A DNA stretch of 64,000 bases from Paenirhodobacter enshiensis (GCF_000740785.1 NZ_JFZB01000001.1:1-64000); one strand, 5' to 3'. Positions 43,804 to 53,262 are shown, counted from the first letter of the stretch. The notes: a model not told the origin generated them from the sequence alone. Program-made: numbers and translations.

Positions 43804-45057
43804 CTATCTGCGCAACAGCCGGGCCTCGGCCGCGTCGGCCTTGGCCCAGTTCAGCACGCCTTGCGTGATCGCCCCCGCCATCTGCCGTCGCCAGCCGTCA
43901 TCGAGCAGCCGGCGCCGATCGTCGGGCGAGGACAGGAAGCCGAGCTCGACCAGAACCGAGGGAATATCGGGTGCCTTCAGCACCGAGAAATCCGCCTTCT
44001 GCACCGGATGGCGGTGCATCGGCAGGTTGGCACCGCGGATCGCACCGGCCAGCACCTGAGCGAGCCGGACCGAGCGCGGCTGCGTCTCGGTGCGCGCGAG
44101 ATCCATCAGCACGCCCGCGACGCCATCGTCATGGCCGGCAAGATCCACGCCTGCGAGCAGATCGTCACGGTCGTGACGCTCGGCGAGCTTGCGCGAGGCC
44201 TCGTCCTCGGACTTTTCATCCAGCTGATAGATCGTCGCGCCGCTCGCCTGCCCCTCGGACAGGATATCGGCATGAAGGGCGATGAACAGATCGGCGCCGG
44301 CGTTGCGCGCGATGGTGATGCGGTCTTCGAGCGGGACGAACACGTCCTCGGTGCGGGTCATGGTGACCGACATGCCGGCGCGGGTCATCTGTTCCTTCAG
44401 CTCGCGCGCGAAGGTCAGGGTCAGCACCTTTTCCTGCAACCCGTCGATCTCGGCGCCCGGGTCGATGCCGCCGTGGCCCGGGTCGAGCACGACGCGCAGC
44501 GGCTCCCCCCCGTCCTGACGGCGGTGCGGCGCGGCGGTCTGGGCGGGCTGGGGCAGATCCCACAGCGCCGAGGACGGCGCCCCCGCCTTCGCGGCAAAGG
44601 CCGCGGGCGTGGAGCGCACCAGACGGATTTCGACATGAGGGTCGTCGCCGGTATCCTCGACCGCAGTCAGGATCGCGGCGGGCGCCGACAGCTCTGCCAC
44701 CATGCGCGACCAGCCGGGCCGGAACCGGCCCCAGCGCAAATCGCGGATCATCGTCCCCTGCCCCTGCGTGGCCAGCATCGCCTCGGGCGTGAGACCGGAG
44801 AAATCGACCTCGCGGAAATCGACCACCAGACGGCGCGGATCGTCGAGCATATAGGCGCGGAACGGCACCGGCTGGCTGAGGCCGAGGGTGATGCGCGTGC
44901 CCTCGGAATTCGCGAGAATCGCGCTCGAGCCCGGGTCGATGCGGGCGAGTGCAGAGAGTTGCGAGTCCGCGGCCGCCGGCCCCGCAGCGCCCAGGACCGC
45001 GAGGGCAAGGGTCAGCGCCAGCCACAGCCGGGCGATCGTTCTGCTCAGAAGGTTCAT
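43804..45057 (-). CDS. amiC: N-acetylmuramoyl-L-alanine amidase (AmiC-like, AMIN domain)
   Basis: This 417-aa protein has a signal peptide (to about residue 31), an N-terminal AMIN domain (about 35-140) that localises such enzymes, and a C-terminal Amidase_3 domain. The latter has zinc-ligand motifs VVLDPGHGGIDPGA, IDGLQEKVLTL, FIALHAD and VELGFLSSPDD. It splits septal peptidoglycan during cell separation. GGAG lies 6 nt before ATG 45057. It is upstream of mrcA, a wall synthase, in the same direction. Confidence 0.93.
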   Translation of the reverse strand: MNLLSRTIARLWLALTLALAVLGAAGPAAADSQLSALARIDPGSSAILANSEGTRITLGLSQPVPFRAYMLDDPRRLVVDFREVDFSGLTPEAMLATQGQGTMIRDLRWGRFRPGWSRMVAELSAPAAILTAVEDTGDDPHVEIRLVRSTPAAFAAKAGAPSSALWDLPQPAQTAAPHRRQDGGEPLRVVLDPGHGGIDPGAEIDGLQEKVLTLTFARELKEQMTRAGMSVTMTRTEDVFVPLEDRITIARNAGADLFIALHADILSEGQASGATIYQLDEKSEDEASRKLAERHDRDDLLAGVDLAGHDDGVAGVLMDLARTETQPRSVRLAQVLAGAIRGANLPMHRHPVQKADFSVLKAPDIPSVLVELGFLSSPDDRRRLLDDGWRRQMAGAITQGVLNWAKADAAEARLLRR

Positions 45058-45219
45058 GCCTGCTCCGCTCTGTCCCGGCCGGGTGGTTCCCGGCGCCTGC
45101 CCCGCCAAAGGCGGGTGTTCGGGCGATGATAGCGCAGGCTTGCCGCCGGCAAAACCGCCTTGCACGGCGAAAGCGTTTCGGCGGGGGAGGCGTCGGGCCG
45201 CCCCCTGCCCTGTTCCGGA

Positions 45220-46356
45220 TCAGCGCGCCGCCATGAAGGCCTTCAGCCGCTCAATCGCCTCGGCGATCTCGGGGGTCGAGGCGGCATAGGAGAAGCGCAG
45301 CGTCGTCCCGCCGCGCACCGGATCGAAATCGAGACCCGGCGTCACCGCCACCCCGGCCTTGTCGAGGATCTCGCGCGCGAAGGCGCCGCTGTCCGAGGTC
45401 AGATCCGAGACATCGGCATAGACGTAGAACGCCCCGTCGGGCGGCGCGATCTTGGTGAAGCCCGCGGCCGGCAGACCTTCGAGCATCAGGCGGCGGTTCT
45501 CGGTATAGACGGCGCGGTTGGCCTCGCATTCCTCGGTGGCGTCGAGGGCGGCCAGCGCCGCGACCTGGCTGGCATGCGTCGGGCAGATGAACAGGTTCTG
45601 TGCCAGCCGCTCGACGGTGCGGACATGGGCCTCGGGCACCACCATCCAGCCGATCCGCCAGCCGGTCATCGAGAAATACTTCGAGAACGAGTTAATGACG
45701 TAAACATCGTCCGAGATTTCCAGCGCCGAGACCGCGGGGGCGCCGTATTGCAACCCGTGATAGATCTCGTCCGAGACGAAGGAGATGTCGCGCTCGGCAG
45801 CCGCCCGGATCAGCGCACCGAGGTCTTCGCGCCCGAGCATGGTGCCCGAGGGATTGCCCGGCGAGGCGACGATCATGCCCTGCACGCCGTCCGGAATATC
45901 GGACGGCACCGGCTGGAAGCGGTTTTCGGCGCTCGTCGGCATGGCGACCGGGGTGACCGACATGGCGCGCAGGATCTGCCGATAGCTCGGATAGCCCGGC
46001 TCGCCGAGGGCCACCTTGTCGCCCGCGTCGAACAGCGCCGAGAAGGCGAGCACGAAAGCGCCCGAGGAACCGGCCGTGACCACCACCCGCTCGGGATCGA
46101 GTTCGACGCCATACCAGCGTTTGTAAAGCCCCGCGATGCCGCGGCGCAGCTCCGGCAGGCCGAGGCCGACGGTGTAGCCCAGCGGATCGTCGAGCGAGCG
46201 TTCGAGCGCCGCCCGCGCCAGCGCCGGGGCGGGGGTCGAGGGCTGGCCCACCTCCATGTGGATGATCCGGCGGCCGGCTTCCTCGGCGGCGCGCGCGGCC
46301 TCCATGACGTCCATCACGATGAAGGGATCGACCTGACCACGGGACGACAAGCGCAT
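45220..46356 (-). CDS. Class I/II PLP-dependent aminotransferase
   Basis: This 378-aa protein has the fold-type I layout: GYTVGLGLPELR, ASPGNPSGTML (pyridoxal phosphate phosphate contact), SDEIYHGLQYG and the PLP Lys in NSFSKYFSMTGWRIGW, followed by the Arg that binds the substrate carboxylate (TTLRFSYA). It is close to aspartate/aromatic aminotransferases, but the amino donor cannot be fixed. A 264-bp divergent gap separates it from the DsbA-like gene; no operon partner is evident. Confidence 0.87.
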   Translation of the reverse strand: MRLSSRGQVDPFIVMDVMEAARAAEEAGRRIIHMEVGQPSTPAPALARAALERSLDDPLGYTVGLGLPELRRGIAGLYKRWYGVELDPERVVVTAGSSGAFVLAFSALFDAGDKVALGEPGYPSYRQILRAMSVTPVAMPTSAENRFQPVPSDIPDGVQGMIVASPGNPSGTMLGREDLGALIRAAAERDISFVSDEIYHGLQYGAPAVSALEISDDVYVINSFSKYFSMTGWRIGWMVVPEAHVRTVERLAQNLFICPTHASQVAALAALDATEECEANRAVYTENRRLMLEGLPAAGFTKIAPPDGAFYVYADVSDLTSDSGAFAREILDKAGVAVTPGLDFDPVRGGTTLRFSYAASTPEIAEAIERLKAFMAAR

Positions 46357-46620
46357 GGGAACCTCCGTTTCGCCTTGTTGCCCCCGGCGATAGGGGCGAC
46401 GGCGCCGCGGGTCAATGCCGGACGTGGCGGCCCGATGCGGGTTTGGGCCGCGCTGCTGCCGGCGCCGCTTGCGCTCGGGCGCGCGATTGGCCAGTGTGGT
46501 GCGGACGCCCGCGCCCCGCCCCGTCGCAGGCGCGAGCCGCCGCTTTCAGCGCCATCGGCGCGACACCATGCCCTCTCTCGCGCGCCGCAACGGCGCGATC
46601 CGCAAAGGAATTTCCCCGCG

Positions 46621-47373
46621 ATGAAGCGTTCCGTTCTTGCCGCCCTTGCGCTTTCGGGCGCGCTGCTTGCCCCCGTTGCCGCGCCGGCACTCGATCTGTC
46701 GAACATGACCGACAGCGAGAAGGCTGCCTTCGGTGCCGCCGTGCGCGATTATCTGATGCAGCATCCCGAGGTGCTGGTCGATGCGATCAACTCGCTCGAG
46801 GCGCGTCAGCAGGCGCAGGCCGCCCAGACCGACGCCGCTCTGATCGCGCAGAATGCCGATGCGATCTTCCGCTCGCCCGACGACTGGGTGGGCGGCAACC
46901 CGGATGGCGACGTGACCATGGTCGAATTCATGGATTACCGCTGCGGCTACTGCAAGAAGGCCTATCCGGACGTCGCCCAGCTGCTGAAGAGCGACGGCAA
47001 GATCCGCTATGTGGTGAAGGAATTCCCGATCCTCGGGCCGCAGTCGGAGCTTGGCGCGCGGTTCGCGGTCGCGGTGCGGCAGCTGGCAGGCGATGCGGCC
47101 TATGCCAAGGTGCACGAGGCGCTGATGACGCAGCGCGGCGATATCACGCCCGACAGCCTGAAGGCGCTGGCGAAGGCGCAGGGCCTCGACGCCGATGCCA
47201 TCACGAAGCGGATGGGGGGGCCCGAGGTGACGGCGGTGCTGCAGGCCAACATGGATCTGGCGCAGACGCTGAACGTCTCGGGCACGCCGGGCTTCGTGAT
47301 CGGCAACGGGATGCTGCGCGGCTATGCGCCGATGGCGCAGATGCAGCAGATCGTCTCGGCCGCGCGCGGCTGA
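46621..47373 (+). CDS. DsbA-family thiol:disulfide oxidoreductase, exported
   Basis: This 250-aa protein has a signal peptide ending near APALD and an N-terminal helical extension (residues 28-80, MTDSEKAAFGAAVRDYLM). A thioredoxin/DsbA domain follows, with the active site DYRCGYCKKAYP (CGYC) and cis-Pro loop SGTPGFVIG. The extension is typical of DsbA/ScsC-like or BdbD relatives that oxidise or isomerise periplasmic disulfides. AAGGA precedes ATG 46621 with a rather long spacing. No dsbB is adjacent. A repeat element and a terminator follow. Confidence 0.88.
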   Translation: MKRSVLAALALSGALLAPVAAPALDLSNMTDSEKAAFGAAVRDYLMQHPEVLVDAINSLEARQQAQAAQTDAALIAQNADAIFRSPDDWVGGNPDGDVTMVEFMDYRCGYCKKAYPDVAQLLKSDGKIRYVVKEFPILGPQSELGARFAVAVRQLAGDAAYAKVHEALMTQRGDITPDSLKALAKAQGLDADAITKRMGGPEVTAVLQANMDLAQTLNVSGTPGFVIGNGMLRGYAPMAQMQQIVSAARG

Positions 47374-47400
47374 GCGATCGGTTTCGGGTGGGGAAAGCAA

Positions 47401-47463
47401 GAGGGGGCTCTGCCCCCGTCCGGCCTGACGGCCGGCCTCCCCCGGGATATTTTCGGAAAGATG
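47401..47463 (+). repeat. Dispersed intergenic palindrome element, copy 3
   Basis: The head hairpin GGGGGCTCTGCCCCC, a variable hairpin GGCCTGACGGCC and the conserved tail TCCCCCGGGATATTTTCGG with GAAAG lie between the convergent DsbA-like and M20 peptidase genes. Confidence 0.8.
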
Positions 47464-47619
47464 AATGGAAGGGCGCCGCACCCGGAGGCCGGGCGTGAGG
47501 GTCTCGGGGGATGGAGGCGATCCGCTTGTCACGAGCGGGCGCTGTCGCCCGGAGAAGCGATGCGGGTGTGAGCTGTCCCCGCGATGGACCGCCCTGCCCT
47601 CCGCGCGATACGACATGAA

Positions 47620-47659
47620 AAAGGCGGAGAGGGGACCCTCTCCGCCTTTCAGTTTTTTT
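47620..47659. terminator. Strong bidirectional intrinsic terminator
   Basis: A perfect 14-bp stem (47620-47633 with 47636-47649, AAAGGCGGAGAGGG and complement) is followed by CAGTTTTTTT on the + strand and preceded by a run of A, so it serves the DsbA-like gene (+) and the M20 peptidase gene (-). Confidence 0.92.
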
Positions 47660-47673
47660 CGCAGCAGTGCGGC

Positions 47674-49050
47674 TCAGCCGGCGATGCGGTCGAGGATGCG
47701 CGCCCAGGAGCGCGCGCCCTTGTGGAAGCTCTTCACGTCATATTTCTCGTTCGGGCTGTGGATCGCGTCGTCGTCATTGGCATAGCCCACGAGCAGCGCG
47801 TCCATCCCGAGGATCGACTTGAAGTAATAGGCGATCGGGATCGAGCCGCCCATGCCGACGATCACCGCCTCGCGGTTCCATTCGTCGCTGAGCGCCTGAC
47901 GCGCCGCCTCGTATTCCGGGCGCGAGGTATCCATCACCGCGGCCGGCGCGCCGTCGAGATCGGTGTCCCAGCTGACGCGCGCATCGACCGGAAGGCGTGC
48001 CTCGACATGGGCGCGCAGCTTGCGGCGCAGATCGGCAGGATCCATGTCTCCGACCAGCCGGCAGGTGATCTTCACATGCGCCTCGGCCGGGATCACCGTC
48101 TTCGAGCCGGTGCCCTGATAGCCACCCCACAGCCCGTTGATCTCCAGCGTCGGGCGCGCCCATTGCTGTTCGAGCGCGCTGTAGCCCTGTTCGCCATGCG
48201 CGACCGTCATCCCGGCATGGCCGAGATAGGCCTTCTCGTCGAAGCCGCAATTCGCCCATTGGCGCTTCTGCTCGGCCGTCACCTCGTGGACGCCGTCGTA
48301 GAACCCCTCGATGGCGACGCGGCCGGTGTCGTCGTGGAAGCTCGCGATGATCTTCGACAGCTCGCGCAGCGGGTTCAGCGCCGGCCCGCCGTAATGGCCT
48401 GAATGCAGGTCGATGCGCGGCCCGTGCAGGGTAAATTCTTCCTTCAGCATCCCGCGCAGCTGGCCCGCGATCGAGGGCACGCCGGGCGAGACCATCGAGG
48501 TGTCGCAGATCAGCGCCAGATCGCAGGCGAGCTCGTCGTGATTGGCGTGCATGAACGGGATGAGCGAGGGCGAACCCGACTCTTCCTCGCCCTCGAAGAA
48601 GATCGTCAGATTGCCCGGCAGCGTGCCGTTGACCTCTTTCCAGGCGCGGCAGGCCTCGAGGAAGGTCATCAGCTGGCCCTTGTCGTCCGACGAGCCGCGA
48701 CCGCGGATCACCTCGCCATTCGCGGTCTGCTCGATCGCGGGTTCGAAGGGCGGGCGGTCCCACAGGGTCAGCGGGTCGACCGGCTGCACGTCGTAATGGC
48801 CGTAGAACAGCAGGTTCGGGCCGGGCCCTTCATGGCGCGCAACCACGAAGGGATGGCCCGGAGCGGGGCGTTTCTCGGCCTTGAAGCCCAGATCGGTCAG
48901 CTCGGCCACCAGCCAGTCGGCAGCTTTCTCGCAATCGGCCTTGTAGGCGGGGTCGGTCGAGATGGACGGAATGCGCAGCAGCGTCATCAGGCGCTCTGTC
49001 GCGGCGGGCAGGTTCTCGTCGATCCGGTTGAGGACGGCTTCGATGGACAT
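47674..49050 (-). CDS. M20 family metallopeptidase (dipeptidase-like)
   Basis: This 458-aa protein has the M20 metal and catalytic motifs: LLFYGHYDVQPVDP, RGSSDDKGQLMTFLEA, FFEGEEESGSPSL (catalytic Glu pair) and a dimerisation insert with HSGHYGG. It matches CNDP-like dipeptidases that cleave dipeptides in the cytosol. I chose ATG 49050 because AAGGAG lies 8 nt upstream; the ATG two codons earlier is too close to it. The upstream gap to hemA (227 bp) is divergent and holds an FNR box. Confidence 0.92.
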   Translation of the reverse strand: MSIEAVLNRIDENLPAATERLMTLLRIPSISTDPAYKADCEKAADWLVAELTDLGFKAEKRPAPGHPFVVARHEGPGPNLLFYGHYDVQPVDPLTLWDRPPFEPAIEQTANGEVIRGRGSSDDKGQLMTFLEACRAWKEVNGTLPGNLTIFFEGEEESGSPSLIPFMHANHDELACDLALICDTSMVSPGVPSIAGQLRGMLKEEFTLHGPRIDLHSGHYGGPALNPLRELSKIIASFHDDTGRVAIEGFYDGVHEVTAEQKRQWANCGFDEKAYLGHAGMTVAHGEQGYSALEQQWARPTLEINGLWGGYQGTGSKTVIPAEAHVKITCRLVGDMDPADLRRKLRAHVEARLPVDARVSWDTDLDGAPAAVMDTSRPEYEAARQALSDEWNREAVIVGMGGSIPIAYYFKSILGMDALLVGYANDDDAIHSPNEKYDVKSFHKGARSWARILDRIAG

Positions 49051-49188
49051 CGGCATCTCCTTTTTGCGGCGCAGACTAGCACCCGGGCGCGCACTGTCCA
49101 GAGACCGCGCCCCCAGCCCCGGGGGCCGGCCCCGGGCCGCGATCAAATAAACAGGCGCGGGACATTTTTTCACTCCCCCTCCCGTCAT

Positions 49189-49202
49189 TTGATCTTTATC
49201 AA
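49189..49202 (+). promoter_or_regulatory. Perfect FNR/FnrL box upstream of hemA
   Basis: TTGATCTTTATCAA is an exact consensus FNR site. A -10-like TAAGGC starts at 49225, 36 nt after the first base, the same spacing as at the stress-protein gene and hemN. This gives a predicted start near 49237 and an untranslated leader of about 40 nt before ATG 49278. The M20 peptidase gene diverges on the other side. Confidence 0.88.
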
Positions 49203-49277
49203 TGGCCACCGTGTTATGGGCCGCTAAGGCCTTCCTCGCGACGGCGTGCACACCCGCGGACAGCTAGGACAATGGAA

Positions 49278-50507
49278 ATGAATTACGAAAACGCTCTCGA
49301 TCAGGCTCTGGACAAGCTGCACGAGGAGGGGCGTTATCGAACCTTCATCGAGATCGAGCGCGAGCGCGGCCAGTTCCCCAAGGCGATCTGGGCCTGCCCC
49401 GACGGGTCGAAGAAGGAAATCACCGTCTGGTGCGGCAACGATTATCTCGGCATGGGGCAGAACCCGGTCGTGCTGGCGGCGATGAACGAGGCGCTGGACA
49501 CGGTGGGTGCCGGTTCGGGCGGCACGCGCAACATCTCGGGCCACACGGTCTATCACCACGCGCTGGAAAGCGAACTCGCGAGCCTGCACCGCAAGGAAGC
49601 GGCGCTGGTGTTCTCCTCGGCCTATGTGGCGAATGACACCTCGCTGAGCACGCTGCGCCGGCTGTTCCCCGGGCTCATCATCTATTCGGACGAGCTGAAC
49701 CACAATTCGATGATCGAGGGGATCCGCCGCCTGCCGGGCGAGAAGCGGATCTTCCGGCACAACGACATCGCGCATCTGCGCGAACTGCTGGCTGCCGACG
49801 CGCCCGAGACGCCGAAGCTGATCGCCTTCGAGTCGGTCTATTCGATGGACGGCGATTTCGGCAAGATCAGCGCGATCTGCGATCTGGCCCAGGAATTCAA
49901 CGCGCTGACCTATCTCGACGAAGTCCATGCGGTCGGCATGTATGGCGCCCATGGCGGCGGCGTGTCGGAGAAGCTTGGCGAGACGGGCCGCATCGACATG
50001 ATCAACGGCACGCTCGGCAAGGCCTTCGGCGTGTTCGGCGGCTATGTCGCGGCCTCGGCGAAGATGGTGGATGCGCTGCGCTCCTATGCGCCGGGTTTCA
50101 TCTTCACCACCTCGCTGCCGCCGGCGGTGGCGGCCGGTGCCGCGGCCTCGATCCGCTATCTGAAGGGGCCGGAAGGCGTGAAACTGCGCGCCGCGCAGCA
50201 GTCCCATGCGGCGATCCTGAAGACCAGGTTCAAGGCGCTCGGCCTGCCCTTCGTCGACAACGGCACCCATATCGTGCCGCTGATGATCGGCAACCCGGTG
50301 CACACCAAGTTGCTGTCGGACCGGCTGCTCGAGGAGTTCTCGATCTATGTCCAGCCCGTCAACTACCCGACCGTGCCGCGCGGGACGGAGCGTCTGCGCT
50401 TCACCCCTTCGCCCGTGCATGACGCGGCAGAGATCGACAGGCTGGTGAAAGCCATCGACAGCCTGTGGTCGCGCTGCGCGCTGAATCGTGCCGAGAAAAG
50501 CGCCTGA
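49278..50507 (+). CDS. hemA: 5-aminolevulinate synthase
   Basis: This 409-aa PLP enzyme condenses glycine and succinyl-CoA to 5-aminolevulinate, the first step of tetrapyrrole synthesis in alphaproteobacteria. It shows [40 protein letters not shown] and the PLP Lys in [14 protein letters not shown], with the C-terminal [14 protein letters not shown]. The length fits. Start ATG 49278 lies 8 nt after AGGA and matches the N-terminus I recall for Rhodobacter HemA; ATG 49272 is too close to the ribosome site. FnrL control is predicted from the box at 49189. Confidence 0.96.
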   Translation: MNYENALDQALDKLHEEGRYRTFIEIERERGQFPKAIWACPDGSKKEITVWCGNDYLGMGQNPVVLAAMNEALDTVGAGSGGTRNISGHTVYHHALESELASLHRKEAALVFSSAYVANDTSLSTLRRLFPGLIIYSDELNHNSMIEGIRRLPGEKRIFRHNDIAHLRELLAADAPETPKLIAFESVYSMDGDFGKISAICDLAQEFNALTYLDEVHAVGMYGAHGGGVSEKLGETGRIDMINGTLGKAFGVFGGYVAASAKMVDALRSYAPGFIFTTSLPPAVAAGAAASIRYLKGPEGVKLRAAQQSHAAILKTRFKALGLPFVDNGTHIVPLMIGNPVHTKLLSDRLLEEFSIYVQPVNYPTVPRGTERLRFTPSPVHDAAEIDRLVKAIDSLWSRCALNRAEKSA

Positions 50508-50619
50508 GCCATTTTCAGCGAGTGCACCGCTCTCTGGCTTGTGATACGTAACGCCCAAGGATCGCGGTGCGCCGCGACCGAATCGACAACCTCGCATTTC
50601 TCGAAGGCAGGACAGGCAA

Positions 50620-51876
50620 ATGATCGGGCGGAAGGGGTCTCCTTCGGCGATGGAAGAGGACAAGCTGAAAGGCTTCGACGATTTCGAGCTCAAACTGGGC
50701 GACATGATGCGCGGCGAGCGCGCCACGCTCTCGAAATCCCTGCTCGATGTGCAGCGCGAGCTGCGCATCAAGGCTGCCTACATCGCGGCCATCGAAAGCG
50801 GCGATCTGGCGGCTTTTGACACCCAGTCGTTCCTGCCGGGCTATGTGCGCTCCTATGCGCGCTACCTCGGCCTCGATCCGGACTGGGCGTTCGAGCGGTT
50901 CTGTATCGAAACAGGCTATCACAGCGCTCATGCCGGGCTGGTTCCGGCGGCGCGCACCCCGCGAGCCACCGTCACCGGGGCTCCGGCCCAGGCCGGTGCG
51001 ACCAACATGGGCAACGCGCTCACCAATCCCACCACGCCGTTCATTCCGCGTCCGGAAGGGTTCTGGTCTAAGATCGAGCTGCGCGCCGTGGGTTCGGTTC
51101 TGGTTCTGGCGGCGCTGGTCGGCGGTATCGGTTACGCCGGCTGGTCCGTGCTGAAAGAAGTGCAGCGCGTTCAGCTGTCGCCGGTCGATCAGGCCCCGGG
51201 CGTCAGTGCAGATCTGGACCCGGTTGCCGTTCCCGCGCATGAAACCGTGCAGACCGCGGCGGCCGATACCCTCCCCGACACCCCGAGCGTCGATACCGCC
51301 GGGCGGATCTATCGCCCGCAAAGCCTCGACGCGCCGGTGATGGTGTCGCGCGACAGCCCGATCGCCTCGATCGACCCGGCGCAGACCGGGCTTCTGGCCG
51401 GTCAGTCGCCGGATCCGGCGGCCCCTGCCCCGGCCGGAACGACGCAGCTTGCCGCCGCGACACCCGCCGACGGCACCGCCGCGCCGGTCCTGCGCACCAG
51501 CGGCACCGCTGCCGCGCCGGAACTCGAAATTCTGGCGGTGCGGCCGTCCTGGGTTCGGATCAAGTCGGCCGATGGCAGCACGCTTCTGGAAAAGGTGATG
51601 GACGCGGGCGAGCGTTACACCGTGCCGAAGATGGCCGAGCCGCCGGTCCTGCGAACCGGCGAATCGGGCGCGGTCTATTTCGCGGTCAACGGCGTGGCGC
51701 ATGGCCCGGTCGGCAAACGCGGCGAGGTGGCCAAGAACATCGTGCTCTCGCCCGAATCGATCAACGAGAAATTTGCCGTTGCAAATGTCTCGGCCGATGG
51801 CGATCTGGCGAAGATGGTCGCGGTCGCCGATGCCAGTGCCGTGACGCAGCCGGCAAACGGGGCGTCCGGGGACTGA
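50620..51876 (+). CDS. rodZ: RodZ-like helix-turn-helix membrane protein
   Basis: This 418-aa protein has an N-terminal cytoplasmic HTH_25 domain (about residues 24-100, with LRIKAAYIAAIESGD and FLPGYVRSYARYLG). A single membrane helix lies near residues 160-182 (VGSVLVLAALVGGIGYAGWSV trimmed at both ends), followed by a Pro/Ala-rich periplasmic linker. The C-terminal DUF4115-type domain contains LAVRPSWVRIKSADG-like ILAVRPSWVRIKSADG. RodZ links MreB to the elongation machinery and so to cell shape. It sits between hemA and ispG; in many bacteria rodZ is directly upstream of ispG, as here. Confidence 0.9.
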   Translation: MIGRKGSPSAMEEDKLKGFDDFELKLGDMMRGERATLSKSLLDVQRELRIKAAYIAAIESGDLAAFDTQSFLPGYVRSYARYLGLDPDWAFERFCIETGYHSAHAGLVPAARTPRATVTGAPAQAGATNMGNALTNPTTPFIPRPEGFWSKIELRAVGSVLVLAALVGGIGYAGWSVLKEVQRVQLSPVDQAPGVSADLDPVAVPAHETVQTAAADTLPDTPSVDTAGRIYRPQSLDAPVMVSRDSPIASIDPAQTGLLAGQSPDPAAPAPAGTTQLAAATPADGTAAPVLRTSGTAAAPELEILAVRPSWVRIKSADGSTLLEKVMDAGERYTVPKMAEPPVLRTGESGAVYFAVNGVAHGPVGKRGEVAKNIVLSPESINEKFAVANVSADGDLAKMVAVADASAVTQPANGASGD

Positions 51877-51920
51877 CCCCCTGCCCCCGGGACCATGACA
51901 GCCGGATCACGAAAATCGCG

Positions 51921-51946
51921 CAGCCGTTGCCCTCGGGCAGCGGCTG
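51921..51946 (+). terminator. Possible terminator or attenuator between rodZ and ispG
   Basis: The stem CAGCCGTTGCCC/GGGCAGCGGCTG has one G-U pair and a 2-nt gap, so the true loop uses inner bases. The following TCCTATTT is weakly T-rich. It may reduce read-through from rodZ into ispG. Confidence 0.4.
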
Positions 51947-51981
51947 TCCTATTTGAAACCGGCATAACCGGAGGCTAGGCC

Positions 51982-53100
51982 ATGTCGCTCAATCCCGTTC
52001 GTCCCTGGCGTTCGATCGAACGCCGCAAGTCGCGCCAGATCATGGTGGGCAACGTGCCGGTGGGCGGCGATGCGCCGATCTCGGTGCAGACGATGACGAA
52101 TACGCTCACCTCGGACGTGAAGGGCACGCTCGATCAGGTGATCCGTGCGGCCGAAGTCGGCGCCGACATCGTGCGCGTCTCGGCCCCCGACGAGGACGCC
52201 ACCCGCGCCCTGAAGGAGATCTGCCGCGAAAGCCCGGTGCCGATCGTCGCCGACATCCATTTCCACTACAAGCGCGCCATCGAGGCCGCAGAGGCCGGCG
52301 CCGCCTGCCTGCGCATCAACCCCGGCAACATCGGCGACGCCAGCCGCGTGCGCGAGGTCATCAAGGCCGCGAAGGACCACGGCTGCTCGATCCGCATCGG
52401 CGTCAACGCCGGTTCGCTCGAGAAGCACCTCCTTGAGAAATACGGCGAGCCCTGCCCCGAGGCGATGGTGGAATCCGGTCTCGACCATATCCGCATCCTC
52501 GAGGACAACGACTTCCACGAGTACAAGATCAGCTGCAAGGCCTCGGACGTGTTCCTCGCCGCGGCAGCCTATCAGGCGCTCGCCGAAGCGACGGACGCCC
52601 CGATCCATCTGGGCATCACCGAGGCGGGCGGGATGCTCACCGGCACGGTGAAATCGGCCATCGGTCTGGGCAATCTGCTGTGGATGGGCATCGGCGACAC
52701 GATCCGCGTCAGCCTGTCGGCCGATCCCGTCGAAGAGGTCAAGGTCGGCTACGAGATCCTGAAATCGCTCGGCCTGCGCACCCGCGGCGTGCAGATCATC
52801 TCCTGCCCGTCCTGCGCGCGTCAGGGTTTCAACGTCATCAAGACGGTGGAGATCCTGGAAAAGCGCCTCGAACACATCAAGACGCCGATGAGCCTGTCGA
52901 TCATCGGCTGCGTGGTGAACGGCCCGGGCGAAGCGCTGATGACCGATATCGGCTTCACCGGCGGCGGCAATGGCGCGGGCATGATCTACATGGCCGGCAA
53001 GGCGAGCCACAAGATGTCGAACGAACAGATGATCGACGAGATCGTGCGCCTGGTCGAAGAAAAGGCCGAGAAGCTCGAAACCGAAGCCTCGGAAGCCTGA
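51982..53100 (+). CDS. ispG: 4-hydroxy-3-methylbut-2-enyl-diphosphate synthase (GcpE)
   Basis: This 372-aa protein has an N-terminal TIM-barrel with [15 protein letters not shown] and RVSAPDEDA, and a C-terminal [4Fe-4S] domain with [11 protein letters not shown] and [12 protein letters not shown] (three Cys ligands). It performs the penultimate step of the MEP isoprenoid pathway, which feeds quinones and, in phototrophic relatives, carotenoids and bacteriochlorophyll tails. GGAGG lies 7 nt before the ATG. It follows rodZ. Confidence 0.97.
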   Translation: MSLNPVRPWRSIERRKSRQIMVGNVPVGGDAPISVQTMTNTLTSDVKGTLDQVIRAAEVGADIVRVSAPDEDATRALKEICRESPVPIVADIHFHYKRAIEAAEAGAACLRINPGNIGDASRVREVIKAAKDHGCSIRIGVNAGSLEKHLLEKYGEPCPEAMVESGLDHIRILEDNDFHEYKISCKASDVFLAAAAYQALAEATDAPIHLGITEAGGMLTGTVKSAIGLGNLLWMGIGDTIRVSLSADPVEEVKVGYEILKSLGLRTRGVQIISCPSCARQGFNVIKTVEILEKRLEHIKTPMSLSIIGCVVNGPGEALMTDIGFTGGGNGAGMIYMAGKASHKMSNEQMIDEIVRLVEEKAEKLETEASEA

Positions 53101-53110
53101 CGGAAACAAG

Positions 53111-53262
53111 GCGGGGGCTCTGCCCCCGTCCGGCTGCGCCGGACTCCCCCGGGATATTTATGGAAAGCCGAAAAGCAGAGCGCTTCGTCTTTCGGCTTTC
53201 CATAAATATCCCAGGGGTGAATTTTGCGCGTCAGCGCAAAAGAGGGGGCTGGCCCCCTCCTT
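53111..53262. repeat. Two tail-to-tail copies of the dispersed palindrome element
   Basis: Copy 4a (53111-53174, + orientation) has head hairpin GGGGGCTCTGCCCCC, a variable hairpin GTCCGGCTGCGCCGGAC and the tail CCCCCGGGATATTTATGG. Copy 4b (53190-53262) is inverted and has its own head (GAGGGGGCTGGCCCCCTC) and variable hairpin TTTTGCGCGTCAGCGCAAAA. The two tails form a perfect 23-bp inverted repeat (53151-53173 and 53190-53212) around 16 nt. The pair lies between the convergent ispG and proB genes. Confidence 0.88.

Noticed and set aside
50515-51702. 395-aa minus-strand ORF opposite rodZ
   Set aside because: It is an antisense shadow; the plus strand encodes a HTH/membrane/DUF4115 protein beside ispG.
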